Assembly (NCBI RefSeq): GCF_002870125.1
Contig: NZ_PNEO01000012.1
Location: 124,001-188,000 of the forward strand
Source of the DNA: Burkholderia sp. WAC0059
GTDB taxonomy: Bacteria; Pseudomonadota; Gammaproteobacteria; Burkholderiales; Burkholderiaceae
Direction of reading: 5' to 3'
Length of the DNA: 64,000 nucleotides
The translations under genes and the position numbers were made by a program. Positions 26,565 through 36,073 of the stretch are shown piece after piece (the stretch's first letter is position 1; the number at the start of each line of letters is the position of its first letter). The notes under the pieces were generated by a model that saw only the letters and a program-made list of their open reading frames with translations, was not told the DNA's origin and did not search any database.

Positions 26565-27824
26565 ATGCCTACCCTGTACTTCAGCACCCTCTTCGCTCTC
26601 GCGGTGCTCGCCATGGTCGCGACGAAACTCTGGCTCGCGTCGCGCCAGATCCGCTTCGTCGCCGCACACCGCAACGCCGTGCCGCCGCGGTTCGCGACCA
26701 CCATCGCGCTTGCCGCGCATCAGCGCGCCGCCGACTACACGGTCGCGCGCACGCGCTTCGCCATGCTCGAAATTTTCGTGGGCGCGGCCGTGCTCGTCGC
26801 GCTCACGCTGCTCGGCGGCGTGGGCGCGCTCGACCGCGGCATCGCGGCCCTGCTCGGGCGCGGCTACGTCGGGCAGATCGCCCTCGTCGCGGCGGTCCTC
26901 GCCATCTCCGGCCTGGTCGAGCTGCCGCTCGACTACTACCGGCAGTTCGTCGTCGAGGAGCGCTTCGGCTTCAACCGCATGAGCCGGCGCATCTTTTTCG
27001 CCGACCGCGTCAAGGGCCTGGCGGTCGGCGCCGTGCTCGGCCTGCCGCTGCTGTTCGTCGTGCTCTGGCTCATGCGGCGGACGGGCGAGTTCTGGTGGCT
27101 CTGGACCTGGGGCGTCTGGGTCGCGTTCCAGATGCTCGTATTGGTGCTCTATCCGACCTTCATCGCGCCGCTCTTCAACAAGTTCGAGCCGCTGAAGGAC
27201 GACTCGCTGCGCGCGCGCATCGAGGCCCTGATGCAGCGCTGCGGCTTCGCGGCCAAAGGCCTCTTCGTCATGGACGGCAGCCGCCGCTCGGCGCACGGCA
27301 ACGCATACTTCACGGGCTTCGGCGCGAGCAAGCGGATCGTCTTCTTCGACACGCTGCTCGAGCGGCTCTCCGGCAGCGAGATCGAGGCCGTCCTCGCGCA
27401 CGAGCTCGGCCACTTCAAGCGCCGGCACGTCGTCAAGCGCATGGCGGTCACGTTCGCGATCAGCCTCGCGTTGCTCGCGCTGCTCGGCTGGCTGTCCGCG
27501 CGCGCCTGGTTCTACACGGGGCTCGGCGTGCAGCCCTCGCTCGCGGGCGGCAACGAGGCGCTCGCGCTCGTGCTGTTCTTCCTCGCGGTGCCCGTGTTCC
27601 TGTTCTTCGTGACGCCGCTCGGCAGCCTGAGCTCGCGCAAACACGAGTTCGAAGCGGACGCGTTCGCTGCTTCGCAGACCGACGCGCAGCATCTCGTCGA
27701 CGCGCTCGTCAAGCTCTACGAGGACAACGCCTCGACCCTGACACCCGACCCGCTCTACACGGCGTTCTATTACTCGCATCCGCCCGCCTCGCAACGCATC
27801 GACCGACTGTTGTCGCACGCATGA
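26565..27824 (+). CDS. M48-family integral membrane zinc protease (Ste24-like)
   Basis: A 419-residue membrane metalloprotease. The zinc site is HELGH with His279, Glu280 and His283, and the third ligand is the Glu in [14 protein letters not shown] near residue 357. About seven hydrophobic segments surround it, and the N-terminal Peptidase_M48_N region ([19 protein letters not shown] near residue 133) is of the CAAX prenyl protease type. Bacterial members help remove abnormal membrane proteins. The stop overlaps the rsgA start by four bases. Confidence 0.92.
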   Translation: MPTLYFSTLFALAVLAMVATKLWLASRQIRFVAAHRNAVPPRFATTIALAAHQRAADYTVARTRFAMLEIFVGAAVLVALTLLGGVGALDRGIAALLGRGYVGQIALVAAVLAISGLVELPLDYYRQFVVEERFGFNRMSRRIFFADRVKGLAVGAVLGLPLLFVVLWLMRRTGEFWWLWTWGVWVAFQMLVLVLYPTFIAPLFNKFEPLKDDSLRARIEALMQRCGFAAKGLFVMDGSRRSAHGNAYFTGFGASKRIVFFDTLLERLSGSEIEAVLAHELGHFKRRHVVKRMAVTFAISLALLALLGWLSARAWFYTGLGVQPSLAGGNEALALVLFFLAVPVFLFFVTPLGSLSSRKHEFEADAFAASQTDAQHLVDALVKLYEDNASTLTPDPLYTAFYYSHPPASQRIDRLLSHA

Positions 27825-28774
27825 GCCCGCGCGCGCCGGGGACCTCGCGACGCGGCAGCGACACGCCGGCATCGGGCAAGACGCGCTGCCAGGGCATCGT
27901 GATCGCCGCGCACGGCCGGCACTACCTCGTCGCACCCGACGCGGGCGGCGCGCCGCTCCAGTGCTTTCCGCGCGGCAAGCGCAGCGAGATCGCGGTCGGC
28001 GACCGCGTGAGCTACGAACCGACCTCGGCCGACCAGGGCGTCATCACCGCCATCGGCGAGCGGCGCAACCTGCTCTATCGCTCGGACCAGTACAAGTCGA
28101 AGCTCTTCGCGGCGAACCTCGACCAGTTGCTGATCGTGCTCGCCACCGAGCCGCACTTCAGCGAGGATCTGCTCGGGCGCGCGCTCGTCGCCGCCGGGGC
28201 GAACGCGCTGCAGCCGCTCGTCGTCCTGAACAAGACCGACGTGGCGGCCGCGCTGCCGGCGGCGCGCGCGCGGCTCGAAGGCTATCGCGCGCTCGGCTAT
28301 CCGGTCGTCGAGGTCTCGGTGAAGACCCAGCCGGACGCAGCGCGCGCCGTGCTCGAAGACCGGTTGCGGGGCCGCGAGACGCTGCTGCTCGGCCAGTCTG
28401 GCATGGGCAAGTCGACGCTCGTGAACCTGCTCGTGCCCGACGCCGAAGCCGCGACCCGCGAGATTTCGACGGCGCTCAACAGCGGCCGGCACACGACCAC
28501 GTTCACGCGGCGCTACGCGCTGCCGGGCGGCGGCGCGCTGATCGATTCGCCGGGCTTCCAGGAGTTCGGCCTCTACCACCTGACCGAAGGCACGCTCGAG
28601 CGCGCCTTTCCCGAGTTCCGGCCGTTGCTCGCGCATTGCCGCTTCTACAACTGCCATCATCTGCACGAGCCCGGTTGCGCGATCCTCGAGGCGGTCGACG
28701 ACGGCCGCATCGCGCGCGAACGCCACGCGCTCTACGCGCAGCTCGTGCACGAAATCACCCAGGTCGTGCGCTGA
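27821..28774 (+). CDS. rsgA: Ribosome small-subunit GTPase RsgA
   Basis: A 317-residue circularly permuted GTPase that assists maturation of the 30S subunit. It has an N-terminal OB fold (residues 22-95), G4 motif NKTD at 137-140, G1 GQSGMGKST at 191-199, G3 DSPGFQEFG near 243, and a C-terminal zinc knuckle C-x5-C-x-H-x6-C ([14 protein letters not shown]). It is coupled to the protease gene by ATGA. Together with darP and the rpsP operon, the window holds several ribosome-assembly genes. Confidence 0.96.
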   Translation: MSPRAPGTSRRGSDTPASGKTRCQGIVIAAHGRHYLVAPDAGGAPLQCFPRGKRSEIAVGDRVSYEPTSADQGVITAIGERRNLLYRSDQYKSKLFAANLDQLLIVLATEPHFSEDLLGRALVAAGANALQPLVVLNKTDVAAALPAARARLEGYRALGYPVVEVSVKTQPDAARAVLEDRLRGRETLLLGQSGMGKSTLVNLLVPDAEAATREISTALNSGRHTTTFTRRYALPGGGALIDSPGFQEFGLYHLTEGTLERAFPEFRPLLAHCRFYNCHHLHEPGCAILEAVDDGRIARERHALYAQLVHEITQVVR

Positions 28775-28811
28775 CGCGGCCCATCCCGCCGCGCACCGCG
28801 AAGCCGTCGCC

Positions 28812-29135
28812 ATGCTGAAACTCACGCGCGCCCCGAACCTGCTCGTCGCCCAGCACTGGCTCAACATCCTGCAGACGGCCGGCATTCCGTGCGAAATGCA
28901 TAACCGGTATCTGAGCGGCGCGCTCGGCGAAATCCCGGCCGAACAATGTGCGCCGGAACTCTGGCTCGTCGACGAGCGCGACGCAAAGATCGCGCGGCGG
29001 CTGCTCGCCGCGGCCGCCAGCGGACCGCCGGCCGGCGCGCCGTCCTGGCGCTGCCGTCAGTGCGGCGAAACGCTGGAAGCGCAATTCACGGTGTGCTGGC
29101 AATGCGGAACGGCGCGCGACGTGCGCGACGACTAG
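28812..29135 (+). CDS. DUF2007-domain protein with C-terminal zinc ribbon
   Basis: A 107-residue protein. Residues 1-70 form a DUF2007 (putative signal-transducing, GlnB-like) domain: LTRAPNLLVAQHWLNILQTAGIPCEMHNRYLSGALGEIP. Residues 79-99 add a zinc ribbon with two CxxC pairs, CRQCGE and CWQCGT. Function is not established. It follows rsgA by 37 bases and may be cotranscribed. Confidence 0.85.
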   Translation: MLKLTRAPNLLVAQHWLNILQTAGIPCEMHNRYLSGALGEIPAEQCAPELWLVDERDAKIARRLLAAAASGPPAGAPSWRCRQCGETLEAQFTVCWQCGTARDVRDD

Positions 29136-29197
29136 CGGGCCGAAGCGGCCCGCCCTCGGGAAAACACGGAAAAAAAGAAGACGGCTTTCGTTTCGCG

Positions 29198-30133
29198 TCA
29201 GAACCAGATCGCGATGGTCAGCATCAGGAGCAGGATCATCCAGAGGATCACCGCACGCCAGACGAGGCCCACGGCCGACTGGAGCGTGCGCGGCGTGCAA
29301 TCGTCGCCGACCGGGAGCGGTCCGCCCTCGCCGGGCGTGAGCGCGTCGAGGCTCGACGGCTCGGCGAGCGGCCCGGACAGGCGCGCGCCGAGCGCGCCGC
29401 TGCCGGCCGCGAGCAGCACGCCCTCGTTGGTGTCGGGCCACTGGTTCGCATGGTTGCGCCACGCATAGATTGCGTCCTCGAAGTTGCCGACGATGGCGAA
29501 TCCGAGCGAGGTGAGCCGCGCCGGAATCCAGTCGAGCACGAAGAACGCGTGCTGCGCAAAGCCCGAGAACGCCTCGGTGCGGTCGTCGGCCGGGCGCGCC
29601 CATTCGCGCGCCAGATATTCGGCGATGCGATAAAGCACGGCTCCGGCCGGACCGATCGGCACGAGAAACCAGAAGAACACGCCGAACACGTGCCGGTGCG
29701 AGGCGATCACCGCATGGATGAGCGTATGGCGCACGATCTCGCTCACGGGCATGTCGGCCGCCTCGATGCCGGTCCACTCCTGCAGGATTTCGCGCGCGCG
29801 CAGCACGTCGTCGTTGTTGAGCGCGAGATGGATGTCGGTGAAGTAATGGCTGAACTGGCGGAACCCGAGCGTGAAGTAGACGATCACGACGTTCCAGAAA
29901 AACGCCAGCACGAAACTGATGCGATAGAGTACGTAGTAGACGAGCGCCACGGCGAGCGTCCACGGCAGCACGACGATGAGCCAGGCCAGCACGCCGTGCT
30001 TCTGCTTGCCGGCGTCGAAACCGTGCGCCGCGGATTGCGCGTGCAGGCGCAGCAGCGCCATCACCGGGTTGTTCGGCGAGAGCGCGCGCACCTGTTCGAT
30101 GACGAGAGCCAGCAATACGGAAAAGAAGGTCAT
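29198..30133 (-). CDS. CobD/CbiB family membrane protein
   Basis: A 311-residue inner-membrane protein with about four to five hydrophobic segments, starting MTFFSVLLALVIEQVRALSP. It matches the CobD/CbiB family named for adenosylcobinamide-phosphate synthase, but no other cobalamin gene is nearby and the family also includes AmpE-like proteins, so a role in B12 synthesis is not proven. Residues 90-120 (YFTLGFRQFSHYFTDIHLALNNDDVLRAREIL) carry the family core. The C-terminus ends in a hydrophobic helix. Confidence 0.82.
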   Translation of the reverse strand: MTFFSVLLALVIEQVRALSPNNPVMALLRLHAQSAAHGFDAGKQKHGVLAWLIVVLPWTLAVALVYYVLYRISFVLAFFWNVVIVYFTLGFRQFSHYFTDIHLALNNDDVLRAREILQEWTGIEAADMPVSEIVRHTLIHAVIASHRHVFGVFFWFLVPIGPAGAVLYRIAEYLAREWARPADDRTEAFSGFAQHAFFVLDWIPARLTSLGFAIVGNFEDAIYAWRNHANQWPDTNEGVLLAAGSGALGARLSGPLAEPSSLDALTPGEGGPLPVGDDCTPRTLQSAVGLVWRAVILWMILLLMLTIAIWF

Positions 30134-30253
30134 GCGACGCGCCGTGCTATTCGGGGTTGAAAATCGTTATGCAACGATAGCACAGGGTCAGATGTCCCTG
30201 GAGCCCGTCGGGCCGCAAACGCCGGGCGCGACGTGTCGCGCGCGCGACAGGTC

Positions 30254-30943
30254 TCACGCGAGCAGGAAGCGGTAGAAGTTGCGCAGCATGCCCGCCGTCG
30301 CGCCCCAGATGAAACGCCGCGCGCCGACGCCGGAGGCGGCGGTGTCGGAATACGGCATCGCGAAGAAACGGCGCACGCCGCCCTGCCAGTCCATCACGCG
30401 CACTTCGTGATGGGCCGGGTTCATCAGGAATTCGAGCGGCACCTCGAAAATATCGGCGACTTCGAGCGCGTCGGCCGTCAGCGTGAACGGCTCGTGCACG
30501 AGGCCGACCACGGGCGTCACGCGAAAGCCCGTGCCGGTCAGGTAGTCGGGCAGCGTGCCGAGCACCTCGACGCGCGCCGGGTCGAGACCCACCTCCTCGC
30601 GCGCCTCGCGCAGGGCGACGGCGACGGCGTTCTCGTCCTCGGGGTCGCGGCTGCCACCCGGGAAGCTGATCTGTCCGGCATGATTGCTGAGATTGCCGGC
30701 CCGCTGCGTGAGCAGTACCGTCAGGCCCGTGTCGCGCACGACGAGCGGCACGAGCACGGCCGCCTCGCGAGGGTCGCGTATTCCCTCGGCGCGTGGATCG
30801 TATGCCTCGGGTTCCCAGACAAGCTGCCCGGCGAAGCGCGCCCTCAGGCCGGCCGGCGTGAGCCGGTGCGCCGGCACCTGCGGCAGATCGATTCCCGTCG
30901 ATTCGACGGGGAGACTTTCGGGTTCGAAAACTGGACGGATCAA
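30254..30943 (-). CDS. CoA pyrophosphatase, Nudix family
   Basis: A 229-residue Nudix hydrolase predicted to split CoA into 4'-phosphopantetheine and 3',5'-ADP. The Nudix box lies at GGSRDPEDENAVAVALREAR followed by EEVGL. The CoA-specific segment precedes it: LLTQRAGNLSNHAGQISFPG. The last residues (GATAGMLRNFYRFLLA) are typical of the YeaB/NudL group. The N-terminal 40 residues are less conserved. It sits apart, upstream of rplS and transcribed in the same direction. Confidence 0.92.
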   Translation of the reverse strand: MIRPVFEPESLPVESTGIDLPQVPAHRLTPAGLRARFAGQLVWEPEAYDPRAEGIRDPREAAVLVPLVVRDTGLTVLLTQRAGNLSNHAGQISFPGGSRDPEDENAVAVALREAREEVGLDPARVEVLGTLPDYLTGTGFRVTPVVGLVHEPFTLTADALEVADIFEVPLEFLMNPAHHEVRVMDWQGGVRRFFAMPYSDTAASGVGARRFIWGATAGMLRNFYRFLLA

Positions 30944-31041
30944 CGGCTCCCCCGGAACTTCCTGCGCCGGCCGGTCCGGCTCTTCACGACGCGTCGCTCG
31001 CGCCGGATTCCTGCATCGCCGTCATTGTGAGTCCAAAAAGA

Positions 31042-31067
31042 AAAAAGCACCCCGGAGGGTGCTTTTT
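31042..31067 (-). terminator. Intrinsic terminator after rplS
   Basis: GCACCC and GGGTGC arms with a CGGA tetraloop, extended by A and T runs. On the minus strand it ends in TTTTTT, ten bases after the rplS stop. It closes the rpsP-rimM-trmD-rplS operon. Confidence 0.85.
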
Positions 31068-31077
31068 CTTACCGCTT

Positions 31078-31467
31078 TTACGCCTCGGAAGGAGCCGAGC
31101 GGTCTTTCGACACCAGCTTTTCCTTGATCCGGGCGGCCTTGCCCGAACGCTCGCGCAGGTAGTACAGCTTCGCGCGACGCACGTCGCCGCGACGCTTCAC
31201 GACGATGCTGGCCAGCAGCGGCGAGTAGGTCTGGAACGTACGCTCCACGCCTTCGCCCGACGAGATCTTGCGCACGATGAACGACGAGTTCAGACCGCGG
31301 TTGCGCTTCGCGATCACGACGCCTTCGTAGGCCTGAACGCGCTTGCGGGTGCCTTCGACGACGTTCACGTTGACGATGACCGTATCGCCCGGACCGAATT
31401 CCGGAATGGTCTTCTCGCCCAGTACGCGCTGGATTTCTTCCTGCTCGAGTTTTGCAATCAGATTCAT
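31078..31467 (-). CDS. rplS: 50S ribosomal protein L19
   Basis: A 129-residue bL19 protein at the 30S-50S interface. The sequence [41 protein letters not shown] and [26 protein letters not shown] is diagnostic. The start at 31467 was set by the family N-terminus; the longer frame adds 12 non-conserved residues. It is the last gene of the operon, 152 bases after trmD, with its own terminator. Confidence 0.98.
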   Translation of the reverse strand: MNLIAKLEQEEIQRVLGEKTIPEFGPGDTVIVNVNVVEGTRKRVQAYEGVVIAKRNRGLNSSFIVRKISSGEGVERTFQTYSPLLASIVVKRRGDVRRAKLYYLRERSGKAARIKEKLVSKDRSAPSEA

Positions 31468-31619
31468 GACTGACTCCTTGAGCCATCTTGCCGGCGTTCG
31501 CACCTGCGCCGCGTTACCACCGCGACGCCACGGCCCCGACAGAGGATGGGTTCACAACTGGCGCGACCCACGCATGAGATTCGCGCCGCCTTTTCGCCCC
31601 GCCCACGCCCGCCGCGGCT

Positions 31620-32387
31620 TTACGCCCCGGCGGATTCGCCAGCGAGACTCGCGAGCCATGCCTCGTCGGCACGGCTCAGCATCTGGTTCTTCCTGGCCTT
31701 CTCGATCAGATCGGGCCGCTTGTGCAGCGTGTTGCGCAGCGCCTCGCGGCGGCGCCACTGCCCGATCTCCGCATGATGGCCGCCGAGCAGCACGTCGGGC
31801 ACGCGCATACCCTCGTATTCCTCGGGCCGCGTGTAATGCGGACAGTCGAGCAGACCGTCGACGAAGCTGTCCTGCACCGCCGACTGCGCATCGTTGAGCA
31901 CGCCCGGCAACTGGCGCACGACGGCGTCCATCAGCGCCATCGCCGGCAACTCGCCGCCCGACAGCACGAAGTCGCCGAGGCTCACTTCCTCGTCCACGCA
32001 GCGCTCGACGAGCCGCTGGTCGATCGCCTCGTAACGGCCGCACAGCAAAATCAGACCGGGCTCGCCGGCGAACCGCATGACGCGCTCGTGCGTGAGCGGC
32101 GCGCCCTGCGGCGACATCAGCACGACCCGCGCCGCTTCGACACCCTGCTGCGTCTGCGCCGCCTTTGCCGCGTCGATCGCGTCCTCGAGCGGCCTCGCCA
32201 GCATCACCATGCCGGGGCCGCCGCCGTAGGGCCGGTCGTCGATCGTCCGGTAGTTGTCGGTCGTGAAATCGCGCGGATTCCACGTGCGCAACCCGTAGCG
32301 CTGCTGCTTCGCCGCCCGGCTCGTGATGCCCCAGTCGGTCAGCGCGCGGAACATCTCGGGAAAGAGCGTGACGACGTCGAACTGCAT
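31620..32387 (-). CDS. trmD: tRNA (guanine-37-N1)-methyltransferase
   Basis: A 255-residue SPOUT methyltransferase that makes m1G37 in tRNAs and so prevents frameshifts. Features: [23 protein letters not shown] at the N-terminus, [13 protein letters not shown] near residue 50, the SAM-binding knot [16 protein letters not shown] and [14 protein letters not shown] chose ATG 32387, with GGAG six bases upstream; a GTG one codon earlier is also possible. Third gene of the operon. Confidence 0.97.
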   Translation of the reverse strand: MQFDVVTLFPEMFRALTDWGITSRAAKQQRYGLRTWNPRDFTTDNYRTIDDRPYGGGPGMVMLARPLEDAIDAAKAAQTQQGVEAARVVLMSPQGAPLTHERVMRFAGEPGLILLCGRYEAIDQRLVERCVDEEVSLGDFVLSGGELPAMALMDAVVRQLPGVLNDAQSAVQDSFVDGLLDCPHYTRPEEYEGMRVPDVLLGGHHAEIGQWRRREALRNTLHKRPDLIEKARKNQMLSRADEAWLASLAGESAGA

Positions 32388-32413
32388 CACCCTCTCCGTT
32401 GAGCGAACCCTGT

Positions 32414-33139
32414 TCAGTAATCGGCTTCCCAGTCGACGACGATGCGCTTCGCCGCCTGATCCACCGTCTTCACGTATACGCCGACGAACGGAATCAGCCG
32501 CTCGCCGGTCGCCGGCTTGCCGTCCCTGTCCGTGGACGGATAGTCGATGCGCAGCACCGAATGCGCGCCGTTGTCGATCAGATCGGCCACCTTGCCGAGC
32601 GCGACGCCGGCCTCGTTGACCACCTCGAGACCGATCAGATCGACCCAGTAAAACTCGTCGGCCTCGAGGGCCGGAAATTCGTCGCGACCCACGTGGACGC
32701 GATAGCCGCGCATCAGCAGCGCGGCGTCGCGATCGGCCACGCCGGCCAGTTGCGCGACGACGCTATCGCCGTGAATCCGGGCCGCAAGGCATGCAAACGG
32801 CTTGCGCTCGCGGCCTTTGACGAGCCACCAGCGCTTTGCGCTGACGAGCGCGTTGCCGCCCCGCCCGATCCCGGCGTGCGCCGCGACCTTCACCCAGCCC
32901 TTCAGGCCGTAGGCATCGACAATCGCGCCGACTTCGATAGCATCGTCCGGCCACCGGGCCGATTGAAGCGACTGCGCCGATTCGGCCTGGCCCGATGTTT
33001 CTGCTGCATCTGCCGCCACACTACGCGCCGCGCTGCTACGGCCCGGCTTCGGCACGAACGCGCCGAACGACGGCTGCACGCGCCGCCCGCTGCGGACGAT
33101 CGATTCGTCGTGCTCCGGCTTCTCGTCGTGCGCGGACAT
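32414..33139 (-). CDS. rimM: Ribosome maturation factor RimM
   Basis: A 241-residue 16S rRNA-processing factor that binds uS19 during 30S assembly. The RimM core begins at [20 protein letters not shown] near residue 70; the PRC-barrel half contains [30 protein letters not shown] and ends [24 protein letters not shown]. The first 65 residues are a low-complexity extension that I recall from Burkholderia RimM proteins. The start MSAHDEK at 33139 has AGGG seven bases upstream and is preferred to a TTG five codons earlier. Confidence 0.95.
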   Translation of the reverse strand: MSAHDEKPEHDESIVRSGRRVQPSFGAFVPKPGRSSAARSVAADAAETSGQAESAQSLQSARWPDDAIEVGAIVDAYGLKGWVKVAAHAGIGRGGNALVSAKRWWLVKGRERKPFACLAARIHGDSVVAQLAGVADRDAALLMRGYRVHVGRDEFPALEADEFYWVDLIGLEVVNEAGVALGKVADLIDNGAHSVLRIDYPSTDRDGKPATGERLIPFVGVYVKTVDQAAKRIVVDWEADY

Positions 33140-33227
33140 CAGCCAACCCTGCAAACGGTGCCGGCGCTCGGCCTGCCCGCACGGCGTATTGCGCCCACGA
33201 ACGTCATGAAACGGCCGGGCGACAGAC

Positions 33228-33482
33228 TCAAGCTGCCGGTTGAGCGGCCTGCGCCTGCTTCACGAGGCGCTCGACGGCCGGCGACAACTGGGCGCCGACG
33301 CCTTGCCAGTACGTGACGCGATCCTGCGCGATGCGCAGCGCTTCACCCTTGGTCGCGACCGGGTTGTAGAAGCCGACGCGTTCGATGAAACGGCCGTCGC
33401 GACGGTTGCGCGAATCGGTGGCAACGATGTTGTAGAACGGGCGCTTCTTCGAGCCGCCGCGTGCCAAGCGGATGATGACCAT
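33228..33482 (-). CDS. rpsP: 30S ribosomal protein S16
   Basis: An 84-residue bS16 protein, first gene of the rpsP-rimM-trmD-rplS operon. [37 protein letters not shown] and the [15 protein letters not shown] end are diagnostic. The promoter at 33530-33558 lies 48 bases upstream. Confidence 0.98.
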   Translation of the reverse strand: MVIIRLARGGSKKRPFYNIVATDSRNRRDGRFIERVGFYNPVATKGEALRIAQDRVTYWQGVGAQLSPAVERLVKQAQAAQPAA

Positions 33483-33529
33483 AGACTAGAATCCTTGAAA
33501 ACAGAGGTTCGGAACCACCGAAACACGCG

Positions 33530-33558
33530 ATTATAGCCTGAAACCAACGCCATAACAA
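33530..33558 (-). promoter_or_regulatory. Sigma-70 promoter of the rpsP operon
   Basis: On the minus strand TTGTTA (33558-33553), a 17-base spacer, and a perfect TATAAT (33535-33530). It is the best-matching promoter seen in the window and lies 48 bases before rpsP. Confidence 0.7.
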
Positions 33559-33579
33559 ACACTTAACCGGATAACGGCG

Positions 33580-34851
33580 ATGCGCCTGCGCCCCTGGCCC
33601 GTTCCCTCCCCCGTCGGACGCGTACCCGCGCCCGGACGGCCCGTATCGCGCGCCGCGCGTCCGATCCGGCCCCGGCTCCGTCCTCCGTGCCCATCCGACG
33701 GCAACGCCCCGGCCGCGGGGCCGGTGACGCGCCGACCGGGCGCCGCCCTGCGCGCCCTCTGGCGCTGGCTGGCGGCCGGCCTGCTGGCCCTGGGCACTTC
33801 GACCGCGTCGGCGGCGCTGCCTATCGGGCGTATCCAGCTACCGCCCGGCTTTCACATCGAGGTGCTATCCGACGACGTTCCGTCCGCCCGCGAGATGACT
33901 CTCTCGCCGAAGGGCATCCTCTACGTCGGCAGCATGGACGGCCACGTCTACGCGCTCGAGTTGCGCAACGGCCGGCTCGCGCGCCTCCACGTGCTCGCCT
34001 CGGGCCTCGACATGCCGGTCGGCGTCGCCTGGCGCGACGATGCGCTATACGTGTCGGCGGTTTCGTCGATCCTGCGCTACGACGCCATCGACGAACATCT
34101 GGCGGACCCGCCGAAACCCGTCGTCGTCACCGACGCGCTGCCCGACTCCCCGGAGCACGGCTGGAAATTCATCGCGTTCGGCCCCGACGGCAAGCTCTAC
34201 GTGCCGCAGGGCGCGCCGTGCAACGCCTGCCTCGTCGATCGCGACCGCTACGCGATGATCGGCCGGATGAACCCGGACGGCAGCCACTACGAGACGATCG
34301 CGCGCGGCGTGCGCAACACCGTCGGTTTCGACTGGCATCCGCGCACGCACGAACTGTGGTTCACCGACAACGGCCGCGACCTGCTCGGCGACGACCTCCC
34401 CGACGACAAGCTCAACCGCGCGCCGCGCGTCGGGCTCGATTTCGGCTTTCCCTACTGCCACGGCGGCAACGTCCCGGACCCGCAGTACGGCGCCGGCCAC
34501 CCGTGCAGCCGTTTCACCCCGCCCGTGCTGGGCCTCGGCGCGCACGTCGCGTCGCTCGGCATGCGCTTTTATACGGGCTCGATGTTTCCGCCCGACTACC
34601 GCGACAACCTCTTCATCGCCGAGCACGGCTCGTGGAACCGCAGCAGAAAAGTCGGCTATCGGGTGGTGCGCGTGAGCGTGAATCCCGACGGCTCGGCCGC
34701 GCGCGAGACCGTGTTCGCCCAGGGCTGGCTGATGCCCGACGACACCGAGTGGGGCCGCCCCGACGACGTGCTGCCGCTGCCCGACGGCTCGCTGCTGATC
34801 AGCGACGACTACGCGGGCGCCATCTACCGGGTCACATGGACGAAGCCGTAG
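33580..34851 (+). CDS. PQQ-type sugar/sorbosone dehydrogenase family protein, exported
   Basis: A 423-residue beta-propeller protein of the soluble glucose/sorbosone dehydrogenase group. Repeats of the type GPDGKLYVPQG and ELWFTDNGRDLLGDDLPDDKLN, and the FIAEHGSWNRS segment, are characteristic. The mature part starts near ALPIGRIQLPPGFHIEVL after a signal peptide (LRALWRWLAAGLLALGTSTASA). The first 50 residues before the signal peptide look artificial; a GTG at 33724 would give a conventional signal peptide and a 375-residue protein, so the true start may be there. Cofactor and substrate are unproven. Confidence 0.85.
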   Translation: MRLRPWPVPSPVGRVPAPGRPVSRAARPIRPRLRPPCPSDGNAPAAGPVTRRPGAALRALWRWLAAGLLALGTSTASAALPIGRIQLPPGFHIEVLSDDVPSAREMTLSPKGILYVGSMDGHVYALELRNGRLARLHVLASGLDMPVGVAWRDDALYVSAVSSILRYDAIDEHLADPPKPVVVTDALPDSPEHGWKFIAFGPDGKLYVPQGAPCNACLVDRDRYAMIGRMNPDGSHYETIARGVRNTVGFDWHPRTHELWFTDNGRDLLGDDLPDDKLNRAPRVGLDFGFPYCHGGNVPDPQYGAGHPCSRFTPPVLGLGAHVASLGMRFYTGSMFPPDYRDNLFIAEHGSWNRSRKVGYRVVRVSVNPDGSAARETVFAQGWLMPDDTEWGRPDDVLPLPDGSLLISDDYAGAIYRVTWTKP

Positions 34852-34868
34852 CGCGCGGCGCCGCGACG

Positions 34869-36032
34869 CTAGAACAGATCCAGTTGCCGGTTCTCGCGCG
34901 CCGGCGCCGGCCGGCCCGCCCCTCCGCCCGGCCGGCGGAAATGCGACATGTCGAGTATCCCGCCGCGCCGGCCGTTCAGGCCCAGCCGCTGCACGGCCTT
35001 GTGGAAGCGCTGGCGCACGAGGTCGGCCCACGGCCCCGTGCCCTTCATCCGGTGCGCGAACGACGAGTCGTAGTCCTTCCCGCCCCGCATCTCCTGGATG
35101 CGGCTCATCACGCGAGCGGCCCGATCCGGGAAATGCGCGTCGAGCCATTGCCGGAACAGCGGCGCGACTTCCCACGGCAGTCGCAGCACGATGTAACTCG
35201 CACTGACGGCACCCGCCTGCGCGCAGGCCTCGAGAATCCGCTCCAGATCGGGCTCCGTCACGAACGGAATGACGGGCGCGATGCTCACGCCCACCGGCAC
35301 ACCCGCCTCGCTGAGCGTGCGGATCGTGCGCAGCCGGCGCTCCGGCGTGGCCGCGCGCGGCTCCAGCGTGCGGGCCAGCCCGGCGTCGAGCGTCGTGATC
35401 GTGACGGCCGCCATGCACTGCCCGCGTTGCGCCATCGGCGCGAGCAGGTCGAGATCGCGCTCGATCAGCGACGACTTCGTCACCGCCCCGAACGGATGGC
35501 CGTGCTCGCGCAGCACCTCGATCACGCGGCGCGTGATGCACAGCTCGCGCTCGGCCGGCTGCCAGGCGTCCGTATTCACGCCGAGCGCGATCGGTTCCGG
35601 CACATAGGAAGGCTTCGCCAGCTCGCGCTCGAGCAGCTCGGCCGCGTTGACCTTCGCGTAAATCCGGCTTTCGAAGTCGAGGCCCGGCGAAAGCCCGAGA
35701 TAGCTGTGGGTCGGGCGCGCGAAGCAGTAGATGCAGCCGTGCTCGCAGCCCCGGTACGGGTTCAGCGACACGTTGAACGGGATGTCCGGCGACTGGTTGC
35801 GCGTGAGAATCGTCCTCGCGCGCTCGCGGAAGACCATCGTGCGCAGCGCCGTCGCCTCCGGCGACAGGCCCTCTTCCCCTCCGGCCGAAATCCAGCCGTC
35901 GTCGAACGCCTCGCGCTCCGCCGTCTCGTAGCGCCCCTGCAGGTTCGTGACCGCGCCGCGACCCTTGCGCGGCGCGGGCGGCGCGACGGGATGCCAGTCG
36001 TCGGAGGAAAAGGAGGAGGAGTCGTCTTTCAC
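34869..36032 (-). CDS. PA0069-type radical SAM protein (SplB-like) with C-terminal clamp motif
   Basis: A 387-residue radical SAM enzyme. The iron-sulfur site is C-x3-C-x2-C with Cys96, Cys100 and Cys103 (NPYRGCEHGCIYCFARP). The family is related to spore photoproduct lyase, a DNA repair enzyme; I recall P. aeruginosa PA0069 as a LexA-controlled gene. The protein ends in QLDLF (383-387), which fits the QL(S/D)LF motif that binds the DNA sliding clamp. A LexA-type box lies 50 bases upstream of the GTG start. What I infer: an SOS-induced, clamp-recruited enzyme acting on damaged DNA. No activity has been shown from sequence. The N-terminal 60 residues are Ser/Pro/Glu-rich and probably flexible. 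Confidence 0.9.
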   Translation of the reverse strand: MKDDSSSFSSDDWHPVAPPAPRKGRGAVTNLQGRYETAEREAFDDGWISAGGEEGLSPEATALRTMVFRERARTILTRNQSPDIPFNVSLNPYRGCEHGCIYCFARPTHSYLGLSPGLDFESRIYAKVNAAELLERELAKPSYVPEPIALGVNTDAWQPAERELCITRRVIEVLREHGHPFGAVTKSSLIERDLDLLAPMAQRGQCMAAVTITTLDAGLARTLEPRAATPERRLRTIRTLSEAGVPVGVSIAPVIPFVTEPDLERILEACAQAGAVSASYIVLRLPWEVAPLFRQWLDAHFPDRAARVMSRIQEMRGGKDYDSSFAHRMKGTGPWADLVRQRFHKAVQRLGLNGRRGGILDMSHFRRPGGGAGRPAPARENRQLDLF

Positions 36033-36073
36033 GGCGGAAGGTGCGGGCGGCGCAACAGGACGGGCAAAATCGG

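Noticed and set aside
26445..27935. Extension of the orn frame by 497 codons into the antisense of the M48 protease gene
   Set aside because: The orn family N-terminus is reached at 26444; the rest is opposite a well-supported protease gene and is low-complexity Arg/Glu/Ala sequence.
29135..29153. GC-rich hairpin (GCGGGCC / GGCCCGC) after the DUF2007 gene
   Set aside because: No T-run follows on either strand, so it is not a convincing intrinsic terminator.
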